From Halioglobus sp. (GTDB taxonomy: Bacteria; Pseudomonadota; Gammaproteobacteria; Pseudomonadales; Halieaceae), in assembly GCA_020443425.1 (NCBI GenBank), contig JAGRIE010000002.1, positions 162,647 through 226,646 on the forward strand: DNA of 64,000 nt, written 5' to 3'. The notes below the pieces were generated by a model. That model did not search any database. It worked only from the letters and a program-made list of their open reading frames with translations, and had not been told where the DNA came from. This document shows positions 1-8,968 of the stretch, one piece after another (the stretch's first letter is position 1; each line of letters starts with the position of its first letter). Position numbers and translations under genes: made by a program.

Positions 1-519
1 GGTTTTGATCAGCAGCCAGCCGGCGCCGAGCATCACATACAGTGCCGGCAGAGTGAGCGCGATCAGGGCCGCGAACAGGGTGTTGGTCAGCGAGGCGTCC
101 AGCCCGGTGATATAGGCACCCAGCATCCAGCCCTGCGACATGGAGGCGATCAGTGAGCCGAGGAAAAACGCGCGGTTCCAGCGCTGCTTGTGCGCATCGC
201 CGGCCTTGACCCGGAAGTCGAAGGCGACGCCGCGCAGTATCAGGCCGAACAGCATCAGCGTCACCGGCAGGTACAGCGCCGTCAGGATAATGCCCTGCGC
301 CATCGGGAAGGCGATCAACAGGATACCGATGCCGAGCACGATCCAGGTCTCGTTGGCGTCCCAGAACGGGCCTATCGACGCGATCATGATGTCCTTTTCG
401 GTTTCGGTGGCCTGTGGCAGCAGCAGCCCCACGCCGAGGTCGAAGCCGTCCAGGATCACGTACAGCAGCAGTGCCAGGCCCATGGCCATCACGAAGAAAA
501 CCGGCAGGAACTGTTCCAT
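1..519 (-). CDS. cydB: Cytochrome bd ubiquinol oxidase subunit II (partial, 3' end beyond window)
   Basis: Subunit II of the membrane quinol oxidase that reduces O2 to water without proton pumping. The visible N-terminal 173 residues begin MEQFLPVFFVMAMG and contain the family signatures LDGFDLGVG, GPFWDANETWIV and LRGVAFDFR, with several hydrophobic membrane segments. The reading frame is still open at base 1, so the gene is cut by the window. Its ATG overlaps the TGA of the upstream cydA gene by one base (TGATG), indicating translational coupling in a cydAB operon. The family assignment is secure; the missing C-terminal part cannot be judged. Confidence 0.95.
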   Translation of the reverse strand, partial: MEQFLPVFFVMAMGLALLLYVILDGFDLGVGLLLPQATETEKDIMIASIGPFWDANETWIVLGIGILLIAFPMAQGIILTALYLPVTLMLFGLILRGVAFDFRVKAGDAHKQRWNRAFFLGSLIASMSQGWMLGAYITGLDASLTNTLFAALIALTLPALYVMLGAGWLLIKT

Positions 520-1874
520 CAGTTGGTTCTCCCCATCACAGCATTGCCCCGGTAGCCCGGTACCAGGGAGAGGGACTGCGCGGGCTTGGAGGCCAGGTAA
601 CGCAGCGCCTGGATATAGGAGATGAGCAGGAACACATACAGCCCGACGTAGCCGAACAGGGTGCCGCTGAGCGTCGCACTGGCGTGGTCGGCGGCGACAT
701 CGGCGGTGCTCAGCAGCCCGTACACGATCCACGGCTGGCGACCGATCTCCGTCACATACCAGCCCGCCAGCGTGGCGACCCAGCCGGAAAATGTCATCGC
801 CGACAGCACCAGCAGCAGGCGCGGGCCGATGGTGGCGCCGCGCAGGAACTGCAGTGCGGCCCACCAGGACACCAGCAGCATCAGCAGGCCCATGCCCAGC
901 ATCACGCGGAACGACCAGAACACAATCGCCACCGGCGGGTGTTCGCCCTCAAAGTCATTCAGCCCCCGCACCTCGCCCTCCAGGCTGTGGGTGAGGATAA
1001 GGCTGCCGGCATAGGGGATTTTCACCGCGTAGCGGGTGGTGCGCGTCTCCTCGTCCGGCAGCCCGACCAGGGTGAAGGCTGCGCCGCGCTCGGTGTCCCA
1101 GATGGCCTCCATCGCGGCGATCTTTGCCGGTTGGTGCTGCAGTGTATTGAGGCCGTGCAGGTCGCCGATCAGGATCTGTACCGGTATCAGTACCGCCGCC
1201 ATGATGACGCCGGTTTTCATTACCATCCGCGTGGCCGGGCCGTCGACACCGCGCCGCTCGCGCCAGGCACTGATGCCGGCGATCAGGAAAGCGCTGGTGA
1301 GGAAGCAGGCCGTCATCATGTGGAAGAAGCGATAGGGGAAGGACGGGTTGAAGATGACCTCAATCCAGTCCTGCGCGAGGAACACGCCGTCCTCAATCAC
1401 GAACCCGGCCGGCGTTTGCATCCAGGAGTTCAACGCCAGTATCCAGAAGCCGGATATCGAGGTGCCGATGGCGACAATTGCCGTGGCGAGCAGGTGGACG
1501 CGGTTTGACACGCGGCTCTTGCCGAACAGCATAATGCCGAGGAATGACGCCTCGAGGAAAAACGCGGTCAGTACCTCATAGCCCAGCAGCGGCCCGGCGA
1601 TATTGCCCGCTTTTTCCATGAACCCCGGCCAGTTGGTGCCGAACTGGAAGCTCATGGTGATACCCGAGACCACGCCGAGCGCGAAGGTCAGCGCAAACAC
1701 CTTGACCCAGAAAAAGTAGGCGTACTCCCAGGCCTGGTTGCCCGACAGCGTGAAGCGGGTGCGAAAGTACAGCAGTATCCAGGCGAGACCGATGGTGATG
1801 CTGGGGAACAGGATGTGAAAACTGATATTGGCCGCGAACTGGATGCGCGCGAGAACGAATGGGTCAAGCTCCAT
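519..1874 (-). CDS. cydA: Cytochrome bd ubiquinol oxidase subunit I (cyanide-insensitive type)
   Basis: Catalytic heme-carrying subunit of the bd quinol oxidase in the inner membrane. The 451-residue protein has the heme-ligand His near residue 20 (ISFHILFP), the conserved acidic segment LTAFFLEASFLGIMLFG, a second histidine in FHMMTACFL, and GRQPW near the C-terminus. The quinol-binding Q-loop is short, as in the cyanide-insensitive (CIO) subgroup; this subgroup call is inference from length. The start is set at the second ATG (1874): GAGGG lies six bases upstream of it, whereas it directly abuts the alternative ATG at 1880. The gene is followed by the overlapping cydB. Confidence 0.95.
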   Translation of the reverse strand: MELDPFVLARIQFAANISFHILFPSITIGLAWILLYFRTRFTLSGNQAWEYAYFFWVKVFALTFALGVVSGITMSFQFGTNWPGFMEKAGNIAGPLLGYEVLTAFFLEASFLGIMLFGKSRVSNRVHLLATAIVAIGTSISGFWILALNSWMQTPAGFVIEDGVFLAQDWIEVIFNPSFPYRFFHMMTACFLTSAFLIAGISAWRERRGVDGPATRMVMKTGVIMAAVLIPVQILIGDLHGLNTLQHQPAKIAAMEAIWDTERGAAFTLVGLPDEETRTTRYAVKIPYAGSLILTHSLEGEVRGLNDFEGEHPPVAIVFWSFRVMLGMGLLMLLVSWWAALQFLRGATIGPRLLLVLSAMTFSGWVATLAGWYVTEIGRQPWIVYGLLSTADVAADHASATLSGTLFGYVGLYVFLLISYIQALRYLASKPAQSLSLVPGYRGNAVMGRTN

Positions 1875-2013
1875 TGTCATCCCTCAGTGTCGGCACGCGC
1901 CAGGATAGCGGTGCTGGGGGTGGGTGCCACAACAGTGGGAACGGCTCTGGAGGACACCGCGAACCGGCCGGCATTATAACTGATTTCGCCTGTGATTGAG
2001 ACCGTGCCGGGAC

Positions 2014-3225
2014 TCAGGTGAGGTTCAACAGGCGCTGTGCATTCCCGCGCAGCAGTGCAAACCGCTTGTCAGGCTGCTTTTCAGTGATGAGCAACAGCTT
2101 GGCCAGGCTGGCCGCCAGGTGGTAGAACGGCCAGTCGGTGCCGAATAGCATGCGTTCGCCGCCGGTGCGCGCCAGCATGGTATGCAGTGTGGTAACGCCC
2201 TGGCCGTGGGTGTCCAGCCAGGCATTCTGGTATCGCAACGCCAGCGGCACGGCCTCGGCGACATCGCGCGCACCGGAGTGACCGAGCACGAACTGCAGGT
2301 TCGGGAATGTCTCCAGCGCTGGCTCGTAGTGGCGCGGCAGGGCGTAGCGGTGGGTCGGCTCCGGCTCAATGCCGGCGCGGCCGCAGTGAAAGAACACGAT
2401 CAGGCCCAGCCGCTCACACTCCGCGTACAGTTCCATCATCACCTCCGAGTCCGGATAGGCTCGCTGCATCGTCGGGTGAAACTTGATAATGCGGGCGCCG
2501 GCGGCGGCGTAATCGCGCAGTCGCGTGAAGCGCGCCGGGTCCTGCGGGTGCACAGAGCAGCCGGGAATCAATCGGCGGCCGGCGCCGGCGAGTTCGATGG
2601 CGTCAATCCAGCGCTCGGTGAGGTCATCGCCGAATGGCAGGTCAAAGGCGATCGGCAGAATAGCGGCGCGCTCAACATGGCAGTTGTCCATCTCATGCAG
2701 CAGGTTGGGAATGGTCTGTGTGGCGGCACTGGCGCTGCCCCAGAGGCCCTGCGAGGCCGAGCTCCACCACAGCTCGTCCAGTGCCTCGTCGCTGAAGTTC
2801 CGGTTGATGTAGACGTCCAGGTCCAGCTCACAGCCGGGGTCTGTGGCATCGCAGTCCAGCAGGTGCATGACACGCACCGTGCGCCGGTGCAAATCCACCT
2901 CCGGCGCCAGCAGCAGTGACATCCCGAGATGGCCGTGCATATCAATTGCTTTGGGCAGGTCAAGGTCTACAATGCGCAACTCGCCGTGGGCGTCGATTTC
3001 AAACCAGGGCAATTCGGCGAGGCCTCGATACCCTTTGAAGCGCAGCGGCCCGAAGGGCCCGTGCCCGGAGGCTGCCCCCTCCTGCAATCGCTGCTGCGCG
3101 AGCCGGGCGATATCGGCATCGGTATAGCGGGGGCCCGGTTCTTCGCTGCCGCAGGATGGCAGCAAAGCCACGCTGGAAAGTGCGGCAAATTGCAGGAGTC
3201 GGCGGCGGTACAGGTCGGTGGGCAT
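2014..3225 (-). CDS. Exported amidohydrolase-family (amidohydrolase 2-like) lipoprotein
   Basis: Predicted metal-dependent TIM-barrel hydrolase of the amidohydrolase superfamily; the substrate is unknown. The 403-residue protein starts MPTDLYRRRLLQFAAL and reaches a lipobox-like LLPSC, so it is probably an exported lipoprotein; the RRR followed by LLQF resembles a Tat signal. Metal-site-like motifs are visible in order: DMHGH (replacing the usual HxH), IIKFHPT, VFFHCGRAG, FVLGHSGARD and LFGTDWPF. An upstream ATG (3246) would add seven residues before the basic n-region and is less likely. It is divergent from the epimerase gene and does not form an obvious operon with cydAB. Confidence 0.75.
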   Translation of the reverse strand: MPTDLYRRRLLQFAALSSVALLPSCGSEEPGPRYTDADIARLAQQRLQEGAASGHGPFGPLRFKGYRGLAELPWFEIDAHGELRIVDLDLPKAIDMHGHLGMSLLLAPEVDLHRRTVRVMHLLDCDATDPGCELDLDVYINRNFSDEALDELWWSSASQGLWGSASAATQTIPNLLHEMDNCHVERAAILPIAFDLPFGDDLTERWIDAIELAGAGRRLIPGCSVHPQDPARFTRLRDYAAAGARIIKFHPTMQRAYPDSEVMMELYAECERLGLIVFFHCGRAGIEPEPTHRYALPRHYEPALETFPNLQFVLGHSGARDVAEAVPLALRYQNAWLDTHGQGVTTLHTMLARTGGERMLFGTDWPFYHLAASLAKLLLITEKQPDKRFALLRGNAQRLLNLT

Positions 3226-3449
3226 AGGGTGTATTCCCGGGGGCATACAGCGAGGCGATGACAGCTGTTAGAATTATTGTCCCGCAAGTATAAAGCAGAA
3301 GAATCGGTTATGGTGCCCCCTTTGAAATTACTGGCCCTGTGCCTTGCGCGCAGATCGTCTGGCTGTGTCGCCAAAGGCCGGGGCACAACCGGTGTGCGGG
3401 CTGCTGGCGGCTTATCACCCACGAATGACATCAGGGAGGCTGGCGGCCT

Positions 3450-4532
3450 TTGAACTCCACTGTGCGATCGACAGCCTATCTCGGGCACTGCCTGGTGACG
3501 GGCGCGGCCGGCTTTGTCGGCAGTCATCTGGTGAAAGCGCTGTTGCAGCGCGGTTTGCGTGTGCGCGCGCTGGTGCGCAATTCACCGCTGCCGCTGCAGC
3601 ACCCCAGGCTGGAGTGCGTCCAGGGTGATATCCGCGACGCCGGCCAGATGCAGCAGGCCTGCGCCGGTATCGACACGGTATTCCACACCGCCGCGATGAT
3701 TGCCACGCTCGGCGGCCGTGCTGTCACCCCCGCGTACCGCGAACAGGCCTACGCCATCAATGTCACCGGTACAGAGAACGTAATCCGGGCCTGCCAGCAA
3801 CAGGGTGTGCGGCGCCTGATACACACCAGCTCTGTCGATGCCTGCTTCAACGGTGAGACTGATTTGCATATGCACGAACACACCCCCTACGCCCAGCGTT
3901 TCGGCTGTGTTTACCAGGAGACCAAGGTGCCCGCGGAGCAGGCGGTACTGGCGGCGAACGCACCGGGGGGCCTGTTGACCTGTGCGTTGCGCCCCGACGG
4001 TATCTGGGGCGCGGGCGGCAGCCTGATGCTGGATACGCTGTTCGAAAAACTGAAAGCCCGCCAACTGGTCGTGCGCGTCGGCGGCATGGGCGGTATCCAC
4101 GACCATGTGCATATCGACAACCTGGTCAGCGCCCACCTGCTGGCGGCAAACGCACTGGTGCCCGGCGGTCCGGTGTGCGGCAGGGCTTACTTCATTTCGG
4201 ACGGAGTGCCGGCGCGGATGTTCCAGTTCGCGCGGCCCTTTATCGAGGGCCTCGGTTATCGTGTCCCCCGCTTCAGTATTCCCACAGCGTTTTTGATGCC
4301 GCTGATGAAAGCCTGGGAGTGGCTGTACTTCAAAGCGCGTATCCCGCCACCGATGTTCACGCCCCATGAATTGACCAAGTTGACTGTGTCCACGGTCGTG
4401 TCCAGTGCCGCCGCCGCGCGGGATTTCGGCTACCGGCCGGTGAAAACCGTGGCAGAGGGGATGCGCGAGGCGGTGGCTCACTACCGGGCAATAGAGGGCG
4501 ATGCGGGGGCTGTCCGACCACCGGCGTTGTGA
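3450..4532 (+). CDS. NAD-dependent epimerase/dehydratase (3-beta-HSD-like extended SDR)
   Basis: Extended short-chain dehydrogenase, 360 residues. The N-terminal Rossmann motif is TGAAGFVGSH, followed by the acidic-turn region and GDIRD; the catalytic region shows HTSSVDA and YQETK (YxxxK). The C-terminal half resembles the 3-beta-hydroxysteroid dehydrogenase/dihydroflavonol reductase group, suggesting oxidation or reduction of a hydroxyl on a hydrophobic or sugar-nucleotide substrate. The start is a TTG at 3450 with a GGGAGG-like ribosome site about ten bases upstream; no ATG lies close in frame. No operon partners are evident, and the substrate is unknown. Confidence 0.8.
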   Translation: MNSTVRSTAYLGHCLVTGAAGFVGSHLVKALLQRGLRVRALVRNSPLPLQHPRLECVQGDIRDAGQMQQACAGIDTVFHTAAMIATLGGRAVTPAYREQAYAINVTGTENVIRACQQQGVRRLIHTSSVDACFNGETDLHMHEHTPYAQRFGCVYQETKVPAEQAVLAANAPGGLLTCALRPDGIWGAGGSLMLDTLFEKLKARQLVVRVGGMGGIHDHVHIDNLVSAHLLAANALVPGGPVCGRAYFISDGVPARMFQFARPFIEGLGYRVPRFSIPTAFLMPLMKAWEWLYFKARIPPPMFTPHELTKLTVSTVVSSAAAARDFGYRPVKTVAEGMREAVAHYRAIEGDAGAVRPPAL

Positions 4533-4736
4533 TCTCGTTCCGGAGTTGAAGCCACGCCCGCAGCGGCGCTGCGCGGTCTGCGAGGTTGGCGCCGTATCCG
4601 GAGCTGCTGTGGTGCTGTTGCCAGGGGGCTGACATTCCCGGTTTGGGGTGTGCATAATGGTCGCACTATGCGTTCGGCATTTTCACTGCTTATGCCGGGT
4701 ACTCGAATAATGACAGAGCGATTTCCCAGAACCGTT

Positions 4737-7538
4737 ATGACTACCCGATTGACTGCGTTTGCAATAGTGTTGGCTTCACTCACCCTGTCCGCCTGCGGTG
4801 GCGGGGGTGGCAATAATTCCGGAGACGGCAGTGCCGCCACACCCGATCCGGTCACGCCTGTCCCGGTTGGTCCCAGCGACGATGCAACAATCAAACCGGA
4901 TAACTATGTATTGTTCGAGAGCGGCCAGGTGCGGCCGCTGGCGTTCTCCGGCGATGGCACACGGCTGTATGTCACCAATACGCCGGCCGGCCGCCTGGAG
5001 ATTGTCGGGCTCGGCGACGACGCCGGGCTGAGCCTGCTCGGCAGTGTCAGTGTCGGGCTGGAGCCGGTGGCAGTCGCCGCCAGAAGCAGTGATGAGGTAT
5101 GGGTGGTCAATCACCTGTCGGACTCCGTAAGTATCGTCGATGTCGGCGCGCAGCCCCATGTCAGCCGGACGCTGCTGGTGGGCGATGAGCCCCGGGATAT
5201 TGTGTTCGCCGGTACCGGGCACAACCTGGCCTTTATCACGGCGGCGTATCGCGGGCAGAACCACCCGGTGTTCGACCCTGAGGACCTGACTGTGCCCGGG
5301 CTGGGGCGGGCCGACGTGTGGGTGTACAACGCCGATGAGCTGGACGGCAGCGATATCAACGGCGGCCCGCTGACGATTCTGAATATGTTCACGGATTCGC
5401 TGCGGGCGCTGGCCGCACTCCCGGACGGCTCGCGGGTCTATGCCGCCGCGTTCATGTCGGGCAACAGGACGACGACAGTGGATGCGTCTGTCGCCGGTTG
5501 GCGCAAGCCAGAGCCGACCCGGAATATCGACAATGTGCTGGCGCCCTCGACCGGGCTTATCGTCAAGCAGACGGACGGGCGCTGGCTGGATGAGGCCGGC
5601 GTGGACTGGAGTGCACAGGTCGACTTCAACCTGCCTGACTACGATGTGTTTGAGATCGATGCCAGTACTGCCGTGCCCGAGTTGCGTCGGCAGGTGTCGG
5701 GGGTGGGTACCGGCCTGTTCAATATGGTGGTCAATGCCAGTCGCGGCGAGCTGTATGTCAGCAACCTGGAATCGCGCAACGAGGTGCGCTTTGAGGGCCC
5801 TGGCCTCGATGCGACCACAGTGCGGGGCCATATTGCCGACACACGCATCAGTGTGGTGCGCAACAGCGGTGTCAGCCATGTCGATATGAACCCGCATGTG
5901 GATTTCAGCCGGCCCGAGGGCGCGCTTGTGCCGGATGAGGAAGCCGGGAAGAGCCTCAGCCAGTTAACGGCGCTGGCCTTGAGTGCCGATGGCAACACCC
6001 TGTACGCAGCGGCGTTCGGTTCCAACAAGATAGCGGTGCTCGACACTGCCGAGCTCAACCAGGCCGCGTTTACGCCCGATGTGGCGGACCATATCCCGCT
6101 GCCCGGTGGTGGTCCCAGCGGGCTCGCCCTGTCGCCTGACGGTAAATGGCTGGTGGTCTACACCCGCTTCGACAATTCAATTGTCGTGATCGACACGCAG
6201 CAGCGCCGTATTGTCTCCACGCTGGCGCTGTACAACCCGGAGCCGGAGTCGGTGGTTGCGGGCCGGAAGTTTCTCTACGATGCCACGCTGACGTCTGCCA
6301 ACGGTGTCAACGCCTGTTCCAGCTGCCACTGGTTTGCCGACAACGATGCGCTGGCCTGGGACCTCGGTAACCCGGATGCCAGCATGCAGCGCAATACCAA
6401 TCCCTATGTCGGCAACAGCCCTGTCATGACCTCACAGTTCCACCCGATGAAGGGGCCGATGACGACACAGACACTGCGGGGCATAGCCGACAGCGGGCCG
6501 CAACACTGGCGCGGTGACAGGACGGGTGAAAACCCGGCGGCAGTGGGCGACAGTGTGGAGAGTACGGCTGAGGCGGCGTTCAAGGAGTTCAACCCGGCCT
6601 TTGTCGGCCTGGTCGGGCGGCACGAGGAGTTGTCAGAAGAGCAGATGCAGCAGTTCACGGATTTTGCGATGGCGCTCACCCCGCCGCCGAACCCGGTGCG
6701 ACAGCTGGACAACAGCCTGACACCGCAGCAGCAGGCCGGTCGCGACATCTATTTCGATATCAATAACATCACCGGCATCGGCAGCTGCAACCACTGCCAT
6801 GAGCTGGACCCGGCCGCCAGGAAATTCGGCAGCGGCGGCAAGATGTCGTTTGAAGGCGGCAGGATTGCCGAGGACTTCAAAGTCCCGCACCTGCGCAACG
6901 CCTACACCAAGGTCGGCATGTTCGGAGGTTCCAGCCCGAACCGGGATGTGGTTCGGGAGCCTCCCGATCCGGACCCGGACCCACAACCTGACCCCTGTGA
7001 CGAGGAGCTGGTACTGGTGCCTGACACCACAGTGCCGGAGCCGTGTTATTTCGATTGTGAGACGCCAGGTGATTGCCCGGTCATTCTGGAGAGCGATACC
7101 GGTATGGGTGATCAGGTGCGTGGCTTCGGGTTCCTGCACGATGGCGCGATCGATACGCTCGATACCTTCTTCCGCGACCCGGTGTTCAATTTCCCCCGGC
7201 CCGAGGCGCAGAGCCGCGCCGATGTCGTGCGCTTTGTGATGGTTGTGGACAGCAATATGGCGCCGATCGTCGGTCAGCAGGTGACACTGCGGGCGGACAG
7301 CCCGTGGACGTTTGACAGGTTGACGCTGCTGGAGCAGCGCGCCCAGGTCGACAGCCCACTGCCTGAGTGCCTGCTGATGGGCGCCGGTGTGATCGACGGT
7401 GAGCGCAAGGTCCTGCGCCTGACCGCGCCGGACACGTATACCGATACCCGTGGCGCGACCTACACCGGGACGCAACTGCGGGAGTCCGCCAGGACAGCGG
7501 GCCAGGCGTTGACGTTCACCTGCTACCCGGCAGCCTGA
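4737..7538 (+). CDS. Lipoprotein with YncE-like beta-propeller and C-terminal diheme cytochrome c peroxidase-like domain
   Basis: Exported lipoprotein of about 933 residues. The signal MTTRLTAFAIVLASLTLSAC ends in a lipobox and is followed by a Gly/Asn/Ser-rich tether. Residues about 60-510 contain repeated propeller motifs (FSGDGTRLYVTN, LSADGNTLYAAAFGSNKI, LSPDGKWLVVYTRFDNSIVVID). The C-terminal part has two heme c motifs, CSSCH near residue 527 and CNHCH near 684, and a FKVPHLRNAY segment typical of diheme cytochrome c peroxidase/MauG relatives. A Pro/Asp-rich insert (residues about 740-750) separates the last part. It probably acts as a periplasmic or surface redox protein. An in-frame ATG at 4710 is an alternative start; neither start has a clear ribosome site. 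Confidence 0.75.
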   Translation: MTTRLTAFAIVLASLTLSACGGGGGNNSGDGSAATPDPVTPVPVGPSDDATIKPDNYVLFESGQVRPLAFSGDGTRLYVTNTPAGRLEIVGLGDDAGLSLLGSVSVGLEPVAVAARSSDEVWVVNHLSDSVSIVDVGAQPHVSRTLLVGDEPRDIVFAGTGHNLAFITAAYRGQNHPVFDPEDLTVPGLGRADVWVYNADELDGSDINGGPLTILNMFTDSLRALAALPDGSRVYAAAFMSGNRTTTVDASVAGWRKPEPTRNIDNVLAPSTGLIVKQTDGRWLDEAGVDWSAQVDFNLPDYDVFEIDASTAVPELRRQVSGVGTGLFNMVVNASRGELYVSNLESRNEVRFEGPGLDATTVRGHIADTRISVVRNSGVSHVDMNPHVDFSRPEGALVPDEEAGKSLSQLTALALSADGNTLYAAAFGSNKIAVLDTAELNQAAFTPDVADHIPLPGGGPSGLALSPDGKWLVVYTRFDNSIVVIDTQQRRIVSTLALYNPEPESVVAGRKFLYDATLTSANGVNACSSCHWFADNDALAWDLGNPDASMQRNTNPYVGNSPVMTSQFHPMKGPMTTQTLRGIADSGPQHWRGDRTGENPAAVGDSVESTAEAAFKEFNPAFVGLVGRHEELSEEQMQQFTDFAMALTPPPNPVRQLDNSLTPQQQAGRDIYFDINNITGIGSCNHCHELDPAARKFGSGGKMSFEGGRIAEDFKVPHLRNAYTKVGMFGGSSPNRDVVREPPDPDPDPQPDPCDEELVLVPDTTVPEPCYFDCETPGDCPVILESDTGMGDQVRGFGFLHDGAIDTLDTFFRDPVFNFPRPEAQSRADVVRFVMVVDSNMAPIVGQQVTLRADSPWTFDRLTLLEQRAQVDSPLPECLLMGAGVIDGERKVLRLTAPDTYTDTRGATYTGTQLRESARTAGQALTFTCYPAA

Positions 7539-7577
7539 CAGCGCGTCTGCGCACCGGGTGCGGCAGGGGAGCCATGC

Positions 7578-8774
7578 ATGGCGAGCGAACTGAAACGCGC
7601 GTTCCTGCAACTGGATAACACGCTCAGTGACAGCCAGCACCTGTGGCTGCCACGCCCCTTTACTACGGACGCTCTGCCCTGGCACCACACGCATCCGCAC
7701 CTGGCAGCGGCGCTGCTGGCACTCAGTGACGATGCGGTGGCACAGTTGCACAATTCCCCGCAACTGCATCTGGACTGGTTCCGCGAGCGGGAGCCGCAAC
7801 TGTGTGCAGCGCTACACGCATTTGCGCCGCAGCCGGCGGTGGCGGTGCGGCCGCTGGCGCTTGATCAATTCGACAGCCTCCATATTCCCGGCCGCAAGTG
7901 GCAGCAGGTGGTGGCGTTTGCCGCAGCGTTGCCACAGCACCCGTATCCCTATGTGGACTGGTGTGCCGGCAAGGGGCATCTCAGTCGAATCGTGCAGCGG
8001 CACCTGCAACAGCCCGTGCACTGCATGGAGTGGGACTCCTCCCTGGTCGAGATTGGCAGGGCGCTGGCGCAGCGGCGCGGCTGTGATATCCACTACCACC
8101 ACCAGGATGTATTGCAGGCATTGCCGGCAGCCTGCGCCGATCCCGACACCGTGCATATCGGGCTGCATGCCTGCGGTGACCTGCACCAGCAACTGCTGCG
8201 CCATGTCGCCGCAGGCGGCGCCAGGGCGGTGGCGATTTCGCCCTGTTGTTATCACAAGGTGGCGTCTGACCTCTATGTGCCGCTGTCCAGTGCCGCGCAG
8301 GCCAGCCGCCTGCGGCTGGACCGGCCGGCGCTGCATCTCGCTGTGCAGGAGACAGTGACGGCCCGTCGCGCCGAACGGCCATTGCGCGAACTGGAACGCT
8401 GGTGGCGCCTGTCGTTTGACGCCCTGCAACGCGAGCTGTGTGATACCGACACCTACCTGCATGTACCCTCCTGCAAACGCGAACTGTTGCGCGCGGATTT
8501 TCCCGCATTCTGCCGCTGGGCGGCGCGCTGTAAACAGATCGAACTGCCCGTCACGATCGACTACGACAAGTATTTGCAGCGCGGCAGGGAAAAGCACCGC
8601 CAAATTGTGCGTCTTGAGCTACTCCGGCAACTGTTCACGCGGCCGCTGGAACTGTGGCTGGTGCTGGACTATGCACTGTACCTGGAGCAGCATGGGTATC
8701 GCGTCGATGTTGCGGAGTTTTGTGAACGCAATGTCAGCCCGCGCAATATCCTGATACAGGGGCGGCGGGACTAG
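7578..8774 (+). CDS. SAM-dependent methyltransferase domain protein (METTL25/RRNAD1-like)
   Basis: Predicted class I methyltransferase, 398 residues. The SAM-binding motif I region reads YVDWCAGKGHLSR, followed by an acidic HCMEWDSS, then HIGLHACGDLH and AISPCCYH. The CAGKGH...HACGDLH...SPCCYH combination characterises the Methyltransf_32/METTL25-like family, whose bacterial members lack a well-known substrate. The start ATG at 7578 has AGGGGAG six bases upstream. It lies 39 bases after the propeller/cytochrome gene on the same strand and may be cotranscribed. The C-terminal 120 residues are basic and contain no motif I recognise. Confidence 0.75.
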   Translation: MASELKRAFLQLDNTLSDSQHLWLPRPFTTDALPWHHTHPHLAAALLALSDDAVAQLHNSPQLHLDWFREREPQLCAALHAFAPQPAVAVRPLALDQFDSLHIPGRKWQQVVAFAAALPQHPYPYVDWCAGKGHLSRIVQRHLQQPVHCMEWDSSLVEIGRALAQRRGCDIHYHHQDVLQALPAACADPDTVHIGLHACGDLHQQLLRHVAAGGARAVAISPCCYHKVASDLYVPLSSAAQASRLRLDRPALHLAVQETVTARRAERPLRELERWWRLSFDALQRELCDTDTYLHVPSCKRELLRADFPAFCRWAARCKQIELPVTIDYDKYLQRGREKHRQIVRLELLRQLFTRPLELWLVLDYALYLEQHGYRVDVAEFCERNVSPRNILIQGRRD

Positions 8775-8968
8775 CATCGAGGAGGCGGGACAGGGTGGCA
8801 CGTCCGCAGCGTGTGTCCGGTAGCGGCAGCGGTGCAGGCCAGTGCCGGTGGTCGCAGCGGCACGAGCTACCGCCTGACCTCGTACTGCCGCCTGGCGGCT
8901 GACAACAGCCTTTGCGGGAACGCCCTGTCGGGTATACTGGCGGGCAGACCAATTCCCGGAGTAATTAC

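Noticed and set aside
414-1508. Long open frame on the + strand opposite cydA (364 codons), and similar long frames opposite most genes
   Set aside because: High-GC third positions create open antisense frames; the Arg/Ala/His-rich translation has no motifs and the opposite strand is a clear cydA.
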